A stretch of DNA of 64,000 nt. Source: Leisingera sp. ANG1 (GTDB lineage Bacteria; Pseudomonadota; Alphaproteobacteria; Rhodobacterales; Rhodobacteraceae). The notes below the pieces were generated by a model, which did not search any database, was not told where the DNA came from, and saw only the letters and a program-made list of their open reading frames with translations. Shown here piece after piece: positions 36,855 to 44,401 of this stretch; the stretch's first letter is position 1, and the number at the start of each line of letters is the position of its first letter. The DNA lies in contig NZ_AFCF02000001.1 in the NCBI RefSeq assembly GCF_000203975.2, positions 1-64,000 of the forward strand, written 5' to 3'. The position numbers and the translations under genes are program-made.

Positions 36855-37208
36855 ATGATTGGAGTCATTTTATGGAGTGACGCCCCCCTGACCAAAGCCG
36901 TTATATGGTGCGACGATCAAGGGGACCTTGCTTTTTTCACAAACAAGGCTGACGCAGGCTTTCCAGAGCTGAACCCGGGTGATTGGGTTGAGTTTGACAT
37001 GATCCTGAGTGGTAATATTCGAATTGCAGAAAATCTGTCTGTTGTCGTGGAGCAGGGCAGCCCTGATTTGGCCGACCGGCTGAGCGCAACAGCGGAATGC
37101 GGTGAGAAGGCGGAGCCCGATTGCCAGGAGCAGAAGGTTGTTCCCTTCCCGCTGCAGGCAGCAGAAAAGCGGCGCGTTTCCGCACCGCTTCGCAACGTTC
37201 AAGGATAA
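36855..37208 (+). CDS. Small hypothetical protein, possibly cold-shock-fold-like
   Basis: A 117-residue protein whose first 70 residues contain strands resembling an OB/cold-shock fold: AVIWCDDQGDLAFFT is similar to the RNA-binding strand of Csp proteins, and LNPGDWVEFDMILSG with RIAENLSVVV to the closing strands. The RNP1 and RNP2 aromatics are not all present. The tail is polar and probably disordered. I do not recognise a named family; the resemblance is by eye. The ATG at 36855 has GAGGA six bases upstream, better than a GTG at 36729. It is divergent from an XRE regulator. Confidence 0.6.
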   Translation: MIGVILWSDAPLTKAVIWCDDQGDLAFFTNKADAGFPELNPGDWVEFDMILSGNIRIAENLSVVVEQGSPDLADRLSATAECGEKAEPDCQEQKVVPFPLQAAEKRRVSAPLRNVQG

Positions 37209-37210
37209 CG

Positions 37211-37229
37211 CCGGCCCTTAACGGGCCGG
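37211..37229. terminator. Bidirectional hairpin between the hypothetical gene and ilvH
   Basis: A perfect 7-bp repeat (CCGGCCC/GGGCCGG) with a 5-base loop, between two convergent stop codons, 3 and 9 bases from them. T-tracts are weak on both sides. Confidence 0.4.
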
Positions 37230-37237
37230 GGACAGGG

Positions 37238-37798
37238 TCAGTTGCCGCGCAGAAGGGCGGCAACGCCGGTGCGGGCAATCTCGGCCAGACCCAGAGGGCG
37301 CATCAGATCGGCAAAGGCATCGATCTTTTCCGGCGCACCGGTGATTTCAAAGACAAAGCTGTTCAGGGTACTGTCGACCACGTTGGCGCGGAAGATATCC
37401 GCCAGCCGCAGCGCCTCGACGCGTTTGTCGCCTTCGCCTGCCACTTTCAGGATTGCCAGTTCGCGCTCCACTGCGGCGCCTTCGACCGTCAGGTCATGCA
37501 CGTCGCGGACCGACACGATCCGGCCTAGCTGTGCCTTGATCTGCTCGATCACCTGCGGGGTGCCGGTGGTGACAATGGTGATGCGCGATAGGTGGCCGGT
37601 ATGGTCCACCTCGGCCACGGTGAGGCTTTCAATGTTGTAGCCGCGGCCCGAAAACAGGCCGATCACCCGGGCCAGAACGCCGGGTTCGTTTTCCACCAGC
37701 ACCGCAATGGTGTGGCGCTCCTGCACGTCCGAAAACGTCGGGCGCAGGTTGTAGGCGGAGTGGCGGTTGGAGCCTTTTTTGATATGCAGGGCAGACAT
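37238..37798 (-). CDS. ilvH: Acetolactate synthase small (regulatory) subunit
   Basis: The 186-residue ACT-domain protein binds valine and controls the catalytic subunit in branched-chain amino acid synthesis. VLVENEPGVLARVIGLFSGRGYNIESLTV is the ACT core (here split: the Gly-rich loop NEPGVLARV and SGRGYNIESL). LSRITIVTTGTPQVIEQIKAQL and the C-terminal ACT-like half with RVEALRLADIFRANVVD follow. GAGGAAG precedes the ATG. It lies 85 bases after ilvI in the same direction, separated by two large palindromes, and should share the attenuated ilvI transcript. Confidence 0.96.
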   Translation of the reverse strand: MSALHIKKGSNRHSAYNLRPTFSDVQERHTIAVLVENEPGVLARVIGLFSGRGYNIESLTVAEVDHTGHLSRITIVTTGTPQVIEQIKAQLGRIVSVRDVHDLTVEGAAVERELAILKVAGEGDKRVEALRLADIFRANVVDSTLNSFVFEITGAPEKIDAFADLMRPLGLAEIARTGVAALLRGN

Positions 37799-37824
37799 TC
37801 GTGGTCTTCCTCTCGTATGTCGGT

Positions 37825-37870
37825 GCCAGGAAATTCGAATTTCCTGGCAAATTTCTTCGAAGAAATTTGC
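37825..37870. repeat. Two abutting perfect 24-base palindromes between ilvI and ilvH
   Basis: 37825-37848 is a perfect palindrome with halves GCCAGGAAATTC and GAATTTCCTGGC. 37847-37870 is another, with halves GCAAATTTCTTC and GAAGAAATTTGC. They share two bases, and both centre on TTCGAA. As RNA they form two hairpins with U-U-C-G type loops in the ilvI-ilvH intercistronic region. This could protect or end part of the transcript and set the subunit ratio. A double DNA operator is the alternative. Confidence 0.75.
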
Positions 37871-37883
37871 GGCGCCGCCGCGG

Positions 37884-39635
37884 TTACACCAGCACTGCGC
37901 CGCCGGCCTGGATGACGCCCTGCGTCTCAGCCTCGCCCAAGAGCATCTCGTTATGCGCCTTGCCCGACGGGATCATCGGGAAGCAGTTCTCGTGCTTCTC
38001 GACCAGGCAGTCGAAGATCACCGGCCCGTCATAATCGATCATTTCCATGATCGCATCATCCAGGTCTTTGGGATCGCTGACGCAGATGCCCTTGGCGCCG
38101 AAGGCCTCTGCGAGCTTCACGAAATCAGGCAGTGCCTCGGACCAGGAGTGGCTGTAGCGTTCGCCGTGCAGCAGCTCCTGCCACTGGCGCACCATGCCCA
38201 GGCGCTCGTTATTGAGGATGAACTGCTTCACCGGCAGGCGGTACTGCACAGCGGTGCCCATTTCCTGCATGTTCATCAGCCACGATGCCTCGCCCGCGAC
38301 GTTGATCACCAGCGCGTCCGGATGCGCCATCTGGGCGCCGATCGAGGCCGGGAAGCCATAACCCATGGTGCCAAGCCCGCCTGAGGTCATCCAGCGGTTC
38401 GGATCCTCAAAGCCCAGGTATTGCGCCGCCCACATCTGGTGCTGCCCGACCTCGGTGGTGACGTAACGGTCACGGCCTTTGGTCAGCTCCTCCAGGCGCT
38501 GCAGCGCGTATTGCGGCTTGATGGTCTTTTCCGAGTTCTTGAAGGACAGGCAGTTCACCGCGCGCCATTCGTTGATCTGCTTGTGCCACTTGTCCAGCGC
38601 CTCGCGGTTCACCTTGCGGCCGCGCGACTTCCAGACCTTCAGCAGGTCCTCCAGCACATGGGCCACATCGCCGACAATCGGAATGTCGACCCGGATCACC
38701 TTGTTGATCGAGGAGGGGTCGATGTCGATATGGGCCTTCTTCGATTTCGGGCTGAAGGCGTCGATGCGGCCGGTGATCCGGTCGTCAAACCGCGCACCGA
38801 TGTTGATCATCAGGTCGCAGCCGTGCATCGCCATGTTGGCCTCGTAAAGCCCGTGCATGCCCAGCATTCCCAGCCAGTTCTTGCCGGAGGCCGGATAAGC
38901 GCCCAGCCCCATCAGGGTGGAGGTGATTGGAATGCCGGTGGCATCGACCAGCTCACGCAGCAACTGGCTCGCTGCAGAGCCGGAGTTGATGACGCCGCCG
39001 CCGGTATAGAACACCGGGCGCTTGGCCTTTTCGATGGCCTCGACCAGCTCGGTGATCTCTTCCATATCGCCTTTGACCTGGGGCTGGTAATGCGAGGCCG
39101 ACGGCTTCGGGCCCTGATACTTGCCATTGGCGAACTGCACGTCCTTGGGGATGTCGACCAGAACCGGGCCGGGGCGGCCGGATTTGGCGACGTGGAATGC
39201 CTCGTGCAGGGTGCCGGCCAGCGCATCGGTGTCCTTGACCAGCCAGTTGTGCTTGGTGCAGGGGCGGGTGATGCCGACGGTATCCGCCTCCTGAAAGGCG
39301 TCGGAGCCGATCATGAAGGTCGGGACCTGGCCTGTCAGAACCACGATCGGGATCGAGTCGAGCAACGCGTCCGTCAGGCCGGTGACCGCATTGGTGGCAC
39401 CGGGACCGGACGTCACCAGCACAACGCCGGGCTTGCCGGTGGAGCGGGCATAGCCTTCGGCGGCGTGGACCGCGCCTTGCTCATGGCGGACCAGCACGTG
39501 ACGAATGTCATTCTGCAGAAAGATCTCGTCATAGATCGGCAGCACGGCGCCGCCTGGGTATCCGAAGACTACGTCCACACCCTGATCCTTCAGGGCTTGG
39601 ACAACCATCTTTGCGCCGGTCATTTCACGTGTCAT
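37884..39635 (-). CDS. ilvI: Acetolactate synthase large (catalytic) subunit
   Basis: The 583-residue TPP enzyme makes acetolactate and acetohydroxybutyrate, the first common step to Val, Leu and Ile. The catalytic Glu lies in GYPGGAVLPIYDEI..RHEQGAVHAAEGYAR; the FAD and acetyl segments GPGATNAVTGLTDA, VVLTGQVPT and LVDIPKDVQ follow. The TPP/Mg motif, normally GDGS then NN, reads GEAS (448-451) with LNNERLG at 474. The Mg-binding Asp is thus replaced by Glu. I recall the same form in other Rhodobacteraceae synthases. The gene lies behind an attenuator with a Leu-Val-Val-Ile-Val leader peptide and is followed by ilvH. Confidence 0.96.
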   Translation of the reverse strand: MTREMTGAKMVVQALKDQGVDVVFGYPGGAVLPIYDEIFLQNDIRHVLVRHEQGAVHAAEGYARSTGKPGVVLVTSGPGATNAVTGLTDALLDSIPIVVLTGQVPTFMIGSDAFQEADTVGITRPCTKHNWLVKDTDALAGTLHEAFHVAKSGRPGPVLVDIPKDVQFANGKYQGPKPSASHYQPQVKGDMEEITELVEAIEKAKRPVFYTGGGVINSGSAASQLLRELVDATGIPITSTLMGLGAYPASGKNWLGMLGMHGLYEANMAMHGCDLMINIGARFDDRITGRIDAFSPKSKKAHIDIDPSSINKVIRVDIPIVGDVAHVLEDLLKVWKSRGRKVNREALDKWHKQINEWRAVNCLSFKNSEKTIKPQYALQRLEELTKGRDRYVTTEVGQHQMWAAQYLGFEDPNRWMTSGGLGTMGYGFPASIGAQMAHPDALVINVAGEASWLMNMQEMGTAVQYRLPVKQFILNNERLGMVRQWQELLHGERYSHSWSEALPDFVKLAEAFGAKGICVSDPKDLDDAIMEMIDYDGPVIFDCLVEKHENCFPMIPSGKAHNEMLLGEAETQGVIQAGGAVLV

Positions 39636-39675
39636 CTGCTTTTTGCTCCAATTGGCGGCATCGTCCGTTACGCAT

Positions 39676-39746
39676 AAAAAAAGCCCCCGATTTCAGGTCG
39701 GAGGCGCATGGGTTCGATTATGGTCTACCGTTACCGGCCCATGCGC
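39676..39746 (-). promoter_or_regulatory. ilvI transcription attenuator (antiterminator and terminator)
   Basis: Terminator: arms 39698-39705 and 39683-39690 (8 bp, one G-U pair), 7-base loop, then seven U. Antiterminator: the perfect 9-bp pair GCGCATGGG (39738-39746, inside the leader ORF) with CCCATGCGC (39704-39712), which overlaps the terminator base by two pairs. A ribosome stalled on the Leu/Val/Ile codons leaves the antiterminator free. One that reaches the stop codon covers its first arm, allowing termination. Confidence 0.85.
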
Positions 39747-39778
39747 TTGGTTCCTACGATTACGACTAGGGTGGTCAC
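39731..39778 (-). CDS. ilv leader peptide
   Basis: A 15-residue ORF, MTTLVVIVGTKRMGR, starting with GTG and preceded by AAGGAG nine bases upstream. Codons 4 to 8 are Leu-Val-Val-Ile-Val, exactly the end products of the pathway that ilvI serves. Its last codons form one arm of the antiterminator. An in-frame GTG six bases earlier is too close to the ribosome-binding site. The peptide itself probably has no function. Confidence 0.85.
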   Translation of the reverse strand: MTTLVVIVGTKRMGR

Positions 39779-39808
39779 TGCCACAGGCTCCTTCTTGCGT
39801 TGCGGGCG

Positions 39809-39837
39809 ACATTATGTCTGCCGGACAGGGGCGTCAA
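39809..39837 (-). promoter_or_regulatory. Promoter of the ilvI-ilvH operon
   Basis: On the minus strand, TTGACG (39837-39832), a 17-base spacer and TAATGT (39814-39809), 15 bases before the leader's ribosome-binding site. The -10 match is weak, but the position fits. The rest of the 39636-40038 gap holds only the attenuator and the short leader of the oxygenase gene. Confidence 0.5.
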
Positions 39838-40038
39838 CCGCGAAAGCTGTCAAAAAACACCGGTTCAGGGACATTTTCTTGCTTGCAGGCGGGGGTGCGG
39901 CGAAATTTCCGCGAAAACGGGTGCGGTTTTCCGTGCGGATTCGTTCAAAACCGGCACCGGGATGTCCCGTTTGTGCCAGATCGGCCAAACCGCAGCAGGC
40001 AAGCTCACCTTAAAAGAGGCGACAGGGAAGGACATACA

Positions 40039-40890
40039 ATGGCTGAACTTGCAGAACTGGTGGATCTGGGCCGGTATCCCATCGACCGGCCCGGCTCGCC
40101 TGCCTATGCGCGGATGATGGCGGACGTGCAAAGCGAGCTGGAGGCTGACGGCTGCGCGGTGCTGCCGGGATTTGTGCATGAAGACGGCATCGCCCGGCTG
40201 GCAGCAGAGGCAGATAGCGTGGCGGATCAGGGGCATAAGTCGTTCAGCCGCACCAACGCATATTTCTCCAAAGACGACCCGGCACTGCCGGAAGACCATC
40301 CGGTGCGCCAATTCTATGACCGCTCCAACGCCTTCATTCCAGCGGACAATTTCGGCGCCGCCAGTCCGCTGCGGACAATCTATGAATTTCCCGGCTTCAT
40401 GCCCTTCATCCGCGAGGCATTGGGCGAGCCGGAGGGCCGTTTCTTCCGCTATGACGACCCTTTGGCGGACGTGATCATCAACATGGTCGAGGAGGGCGAC
40501 GGCTTCCCCTGGCATTTTGATACCAACAACTACACGGTGACACTGGCGATCCAGAACGGCGAGACAGGCGGCGATTTCGAGTACGCGCCAATGCTGCGCA
40601 CGCCCACGGATGAAAACTACGACGGTGTGGCGCGGGTGCTGGCGGGCGGCTCGCCCCTGGTGCGCAGGCTGGTGCTGCAGCCGGGCGATCTGCAGATCTT
40701 CCGCGGCCGCTATTCATTGCACAGGGTAGCCCCGGTCGAAGGCCCGCGCAGGCGCTACGTCGGCATCTTCTCCTTTGTCGAGACTGAGGGCATGTGCGGC
40801 GGGGTGGAGCGCACCAGGCAGCTTTATGGCCGGGTGCTGCCGCGCCACTACGAGCGCGAAGGACTGCGTGCAGACGCGCTGCGGGACTGA
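40039..40890 (+). CDS. Fe(II)/2-oxoglutarate oxygenase of the BesD/HalD-like superfamily
   Basis: The 283-residue protein has the double-stranded beta-helix of a 2OG oxygenase. GDGFPWHFDTNNYTVTLAIQ contains the H-x-D pair His159/Asp161, and FRGRYSLHRVAPVEGPRRRY contains the distal His228 and candidate 2OG-binding Arg near 238. Related proteins are often labelled HalD/BesD family halogenases. In true halogenases the Asp is replaced by Gly to make room for chloride. Here Asp is kept, so hydroxylation is more likely. The substrate is probably an amino acid or small polar molecule, which is inference. AGGAAGG precedes the ATG. It faces the ilv promoter region. Confidence 0.8.
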   Translation: MAELAELVDLGRYPIDRPGSPAYARMMADVQSELEADGCAVLPGFVHEDGIARLAAEADSVADQGHKSFSRTNAYFSKDDPALPEDHPVRQFYDRSNAFIPADNFGAASPLRTIYEFPGFMPFIREALGEPEGRFFRYDDPLADVIINMVEEGDGFPWHFDTNNYTVTLAIQNGETGGDFEYAPMLRTPTDENYDGVARVLAGGSPLVRRLVLQPGDLQIFRGRYSLHRVAPVEGPRRRYVGIFSFVETEGMCGGVERTRQLYGRVLPRHYEREGLRADALRD

Positions 40891-40891
40891 C

Positions 40892-40923
40892 AAAAACGGG
40901 CGCCCCGGGGGGGAGGGCGCCCG
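40892..40923 (-). terminator. Intrinsic terminator of the MBL-fold gene
   Basis: A 9-bp stem (CGGGCGCCC/GGGCGCCCG) with a 9-base loop, followed on the minus strand by five T. It serves the minus-strand gene; on the plus strand the T-run is absent. Confidence 0.75.
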
Positions 40924-40957
40924 GACGGGCACAACAATGTTGCGGCAATGCCGAGGA

Positions 40958-41947
40958 TTACTCCGTCAGCGCGTTATGCCCGAAATACAGAAACTCCTTG
41001 TCCATCCCCTGCACATCCGCCGCCGCCAGCGACAGAGAGGCGCCGTCCAGCATTTTGAAGCTTTTCTGGTCCTTTACCCAGGTGTCGGCGGGCTGCAGCG
41101 TCGACAACGTATAGGTGGTGGTCTCCGACAGGTAGTGGGTAGGGATCACCACCTTGGGCTGGATACGTTCCACCAGCGCGTTGGCCTGCTCATAGGACAG
41201 GATGTGCTCGGAACCGTCGACCGGCAGGGTCAGCACGTCGATGCGCCCGATGGCATCCCAGAACCCGTCTGCCGGGTCGGGCCGGTTATCGCCCCAAATC
41301 AGGGTGCGGATGCCGCCGGTCTCCACCACATAGGTCACCATGTCCATGTGGCCCGGGTTGTTGGGCGGGCAGGCCTCAACCCCGAATTCCGCCAGCGCGT
41401 TGGTCCAGGGGTACCAGCCCGGCGCGACGCAGGCGTGCTTGTCGGCATAGCCAGTGATCTTGAGATCCGCGAATTCGAAACTGCCGACCATCCGGTCCAG
41501 CACCATGGTTGATTGCGGGCGGTCGATGGCGTCATGGTCGAAATGGGTGTGGGTGGACATGGTGATATCCACCAGCGTTTCCGGGAATTTCTGCTTGAAC
41601 CAAAGCCCCCAGGCACCGGAGGGATCGTCCCGCCACGGATCGAACAGGATGGAGGCGCCGCCGGGCGAGGTGATCTTGAGAGCGCAATGGCCGTAGAAAT
41701 CGATCTTCACCTCGCCATCCGCAAAGGCAGACATGTTCTGCAGATCGATCACATGGTTGTTGTTGCCGGGCTGCAGCCAGTCGGTTGATTGCGCATGTGC
41801 GCTGGTGCTGCCCAGCAGGCTGGCGGCTGTTCCGACGCCTGCCGCGCCCGCTGCAGCAAAGAAACTGCGCCGGGACAGGCCGGGGGCCAGGTCATCCTTG
41901 CGGCCATCAAGCCTGGCCGGTTTCAAGTCCTTCTTTTGCTCATCCAT
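40958..41947 (-). CDS. Tat-exported metallo-beta-lactamase-fold protein
   Basis: The 329-residue protein has a twin-arginine signal (LSRRSFFAAAGAAGVGTAAS, cleavage after AHA). It then has an MBL fold with the metal motif STHTHFDHDAID, a fold start IDFYGHCALKITSPGGASILFDPW, and later metal residues in WGDNRP and PTHYLSETT. The GHCAL and FDPW phrases place it among UlaG-like or predicted Zn-dependent hydrolases. Tat export implies folding with cofactor before transport. The substrate is unknown. GGGAGACGG precedes the ATG. It is convergent with the 2OG oxygenase. Confidence 0.85.
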   Translation of the reverse strand: MDEQKKDLKPARLDGRKDDLAPGLSRRSFFAAAGAAGVGTAASLLGSTSAHAQSTDWLQPGNNNHVIDLQNMSAFADGEVKIDFYGHCALKITSPGGASILFDPWRDDPSGAWGLWFKQKFPETLVDITMSTHTHFDHDAIDRPQSTMVLDRMVGSFEFADLKITGYADKHACVAPGWYPWTNALAEFGVEACPPNNPGHMDMVTYVVETGGIRTLIWGDNRPDPADGFWDAIGRIDVLTLPVDGSEHILSYEQANALVERIQPKVVIPTHYLSETTTYTLSTLQPADTWVKDQKSFKMLDGASLSLAAADVQGMDKEFLYFGHNALTE

Positions 41948-42212
41948 TGGTTCCGTCTCCCTGTTGTTGTCTGGCCGCCGCTTTGGCGCAGCGATGCAAA
42001 CAGGCTAGGCATCAACGGCACTAAGGGGTGCCCCGGAAGATTGTGGGGGTAATATGGGGCCAATCCCCATAATTTGGGCAAATGTACCAGCGGCGGGTCC
42101 TTGCTGTGGAGGAAATCCGGGCCTTGGCGCACCTGCTGGTTTCTGGCAGCCTGTTTTCAAAGGATCCGGACGGAGCCGGGCAGCTAATCACCTATTGGAG
42201 CGGGCAGAGAGC

Positions 42213-43361
42213 ATGAACATCACACGGCGTCATTTCGGATTTGGCCTGGCAGCCTTGGGGCTGGGCGCCTGCAGCAGCACGGTACCGGCAGGCAGCGGTC
42301 ACAGCGGCACCTCCGGCCTGCCTGCAGACCTGCGGCCGGTGCCAAACGCGGGTTATGACGCTTGGGTCGCCGCCTTTCGAACACGGGCAGAAGCCCGCGG
42401 CATTTCCCAATCCACCCTGCGCGCCGCCTTCCGCGGGGCAGGGTATCTGCCCGGCGTGGTCAAGCGCGACCGCAACCAGACCGAATTCAAACGCTCGCTG
42501 GAGGATTACCTCTCTATCGCCGTCTCGGACGAGCGCCTTGCCAAGGGCCGCGCCGCCTTTTCCCGCCACCAGTCCACGCTGCGCACGCTGGAGCGCAGCT
42601 ATGGAGTTGATGCGGAAATTATTTGTGCGATCTGGGGGCTGGAGAGCTTCTTTGGCGAGCGCCGCGGCAACGTTCCGGTGATTTCCGCCACCTCGACGCT
42701 GGCCTATGACGGGCGGCGCGGAGCGTTCTTTGAAAAACAGCTGCTGGCGGCGCTGAAGATCCTGCAGAACGGCGACATCACGCCAGCCCGCATGACCGGC
42801 AGCTGGGCCGGTGCCATGGGGCATACCCAGTTCATTCCGACCTCTTATCAGGCCTTTGCGGTGGATTTCACCGGCGACGGCCGCCGCGACATCTGGTCGG
42901 AGGATCCGACCGACGCGCTTGCCTCCACTGCCGCGTATCTGCAACGGAACGGCTGGACCCGCGGCCTGAAATGGGGCGGCGAGGCCGGTGCGCCGGGCAC
43001 CCCTTCGGGCCGCAGCCTGCAGCCGCAACCGGGCGGGCCGGTGTTCACCGTCACAAGCAACTTCAATGCGATCAAGCGCTACAACAATTCGGATGCCTAT
43101 GCGATTGGTGTGGGCCATCTGGCCGACCGCATTGCCGGCGGCGCCCCGCTGCGCGCCAGCTTCCCGCCGGACAAATACGGGCTCACCAAGGATGATCGCA
43201 TCCTGCTGCAGAAACGCCTGACCGCGCGCGGTTTTGACACCGGCGGCGCCGATGGCGTGCTTGGGCCGAAAAGCCGCGCGGCGATCAGCGCTTACCAGTC
43301 CAGCCGCGGCCTGCCGGCAACCGGCGACCCGTCGCAGGCACTGCTCAGTAGTCTGAACTAG
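42213..43361 (+). CDS. MltB-like lytic murein transglycosylase lipoprotein
   Basis: The 382-residue protein has a lipoprotein signal (LAALGLGAC, lipobox Cys near 20). The MltB-type SLT_2 domain has catalytic Glu in CAIWGLESFFGERRG, and AGAMGHTQFIPTSY and GDGRRDIWSEDPTDALAS are conserved in the family. A C-terminal peptidoglycan-binding domain is visible (LLQKRLTARGFDTGGADGVL, AAISAYQSSRGLPATG). It cleaves glycan strands to 1,6-anhydro-MurNAc. The ATG at 42213 gives a proper lipoprotein N-terminus; an in-frame start at 42054 does not. Only three bases separate its stop from the convergent GAF-LuxR gene. Confidence 0.93.
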   Translation: MNITRRHFGFGLAALGLGACSSTVPAGSGHSGTSGLPADLRPVPNAGYDAWVAAFRTRAEARGISQSTLRAAFRGAGYLPGVVKRDRNQTEFKRSLEDYLSIAVSDERLAKGRAAFSRHQSTLRTLERSYGVDAEIICAIWGLESFFGERRGNVPVISATSTLAYDGRRGAFFEKQLLAALKILQNGDITPARMTGSWAGAMGHTQFIPTSYQAFAVDFTGDGRRDIWSEDPTDALASTAAYLQRNGWTRGLKWGGEAGAPGTPSGRSLQPQPGGPVFTVTSNFNAIKRYNNSDAYAIGVGHLADRIAGGAPLRASFPPDKYGLTKDDRILLQKRLTARGFDTGGADGVLGPKSRAAISAYQSSRGLPATGDPSQALLSSLN

Positions 43362-43364
43362 CGG

Positions 43365-44333
43365 CTACTCTGCCGAACTCAGCGAAATCAGATGCTGGCG
43401 CAGGTTCTCGCGCCGGCTGAGACCCAGTTTCTGGCGGATGTTGTTGCGGTGGAAATCAATGGTGCTGGTTTCGCGCCCCAGGGTGGCGGCGATCTCCTTG
43501 GTGGTGCGGCCCATCATGATCAGCTGCATGATCTCGGTCTCCGCTGGCGTCAGCTGCTCCAGCGTCTGTGCCAGCTTGGACGAGAGCGCCGAGGTAATGT
43601 TCTTCAGATTGTCCTCGATCATCATCAGATAGGCGCTCTGCAGCTCGCGCCCCGCATCCAGATGCCTGAGCTTGGCCACATAGGGCAGCACCATTCCCTT
43701 GATTTGCTGCACGATCTGCTGCTCGCTCTCGTGGCGCGATGCCTCCACGTTGTCGATCAGCACCCGCAGTGCGGTGTTGGCTTCCTCCAGCGCCTTAGTG
43801 CGGCGCTTGATGGTGTCCTCCCGCGCCCGCACCGTCTCGCGCAGTTCTGCCTGTGCCTGCTTTCGCTGGGCCACCTCCAGCAGCAGTGCCAGATCACCCT
43901 CGACCACCCGGCAGAACTCCTGCAGCCCTTTGCGGAACATCAGCGCGCGTTTGTTGCGCCGGGTGTCGAGCACGCAGATGGTGCCGTAAATCTCCCCGTC
44001 CGGCCATTTGATCGGATAACCGATGTAAAAGGACATGGCGTGCTCCATGTCCTCGTTGTCCTGCCAGCGCGGTTCGCACTGGGCGTCCTCGACCACCAGT
44101 TCACCGTCGTTCTCAAAGACGCCAAAGCAATAGAGCTTTTCGTTCAGATGGTATTTGCGGCCCGGATAATAGGGGTTGTTCTCTGAAGTGTTGGAAACCT
44201 TGACCCGGTGGTCCAGATCGACCGTTGCCATGATCAGCGCGGCAGGCACATCGGTCAGTTCTGCCACCAGATCCACCACCCGCTGCCATTTGGCCTGGGT
44301 CTGCGGGGGGATTGCGGGCTTGTCTGTGGTCAT
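43365..44333 (-). CDS. GAF-domain LuxR-type transcriptional regulator
   Basis: The 322-residue protein joins an N-terminal GAF sensor domain (about 15-145: FYIGYPIKWPDGEIYGTICV), a long coiled coil (about 150-205, rich in Arg/Glu/Ala) and a C-terminal LuxR HTH (LTPAETEIMQLIMMGRTTKE, DFHRNNIRQKLGLSRREN). The GAF domain may bind a small molecule or a chromophore; Cys residues are present, but the ligand cannot be told. It is the third gene of a set with a response regulator and a Cache histidine kinase, all on one strand. It may add a cytosolic input to the same promoter. Spacing to the next gene is 68 bases. Confidence 0.85.
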   Translation of the reverse strand: MTTDKPAIPPQTQAKWQRVVDLVAELTDVPAALIMATVDLDHRVKVSNTSENNPYYPGRKYHLNEKLYCFGVFENDGELVVEDAQCEPRWQDNEDMEHAMSFYIGYPIKWPDGEIYGTICVLDTRRNKRALMFRKGLQEFCRVVEGDLALLLEVAQRKQAQAELRETVRAREDTIKRRTKALEEANTALRVLIDNVEASRHESEQQIVQQIKGMVLPYVAKLRHLDAGRELQSAYLMMIEDNLKNITSALSSKLAQTLEQLTPAETEIMQLIMMGRTTKEIAATLGRETSTIDFHRNNIRQKLGLSRRENLRQHLISLSSAE

Positions 44334-44401
44334 GGCGCAGCTCCTTGACGCGCAAGGCTAGGGCAGGGGCTGCGGATCACAAAGGAAATTCTAGATGGCG
44401 T

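Noticed and set aside
37825-37870. Ends of an insertion sequence or attachment site
   Set aside because: No transposase or integrase, no target duplication, and the palindromes abut each other inside an intact operon.
40039-40890. Halogenase activity for the BesD/HalD-like protein
   Set aside because: The metal motif is HxD with an intact carboxylate, whereas Fe/2OG halogenases have HxG or HxA at this place.
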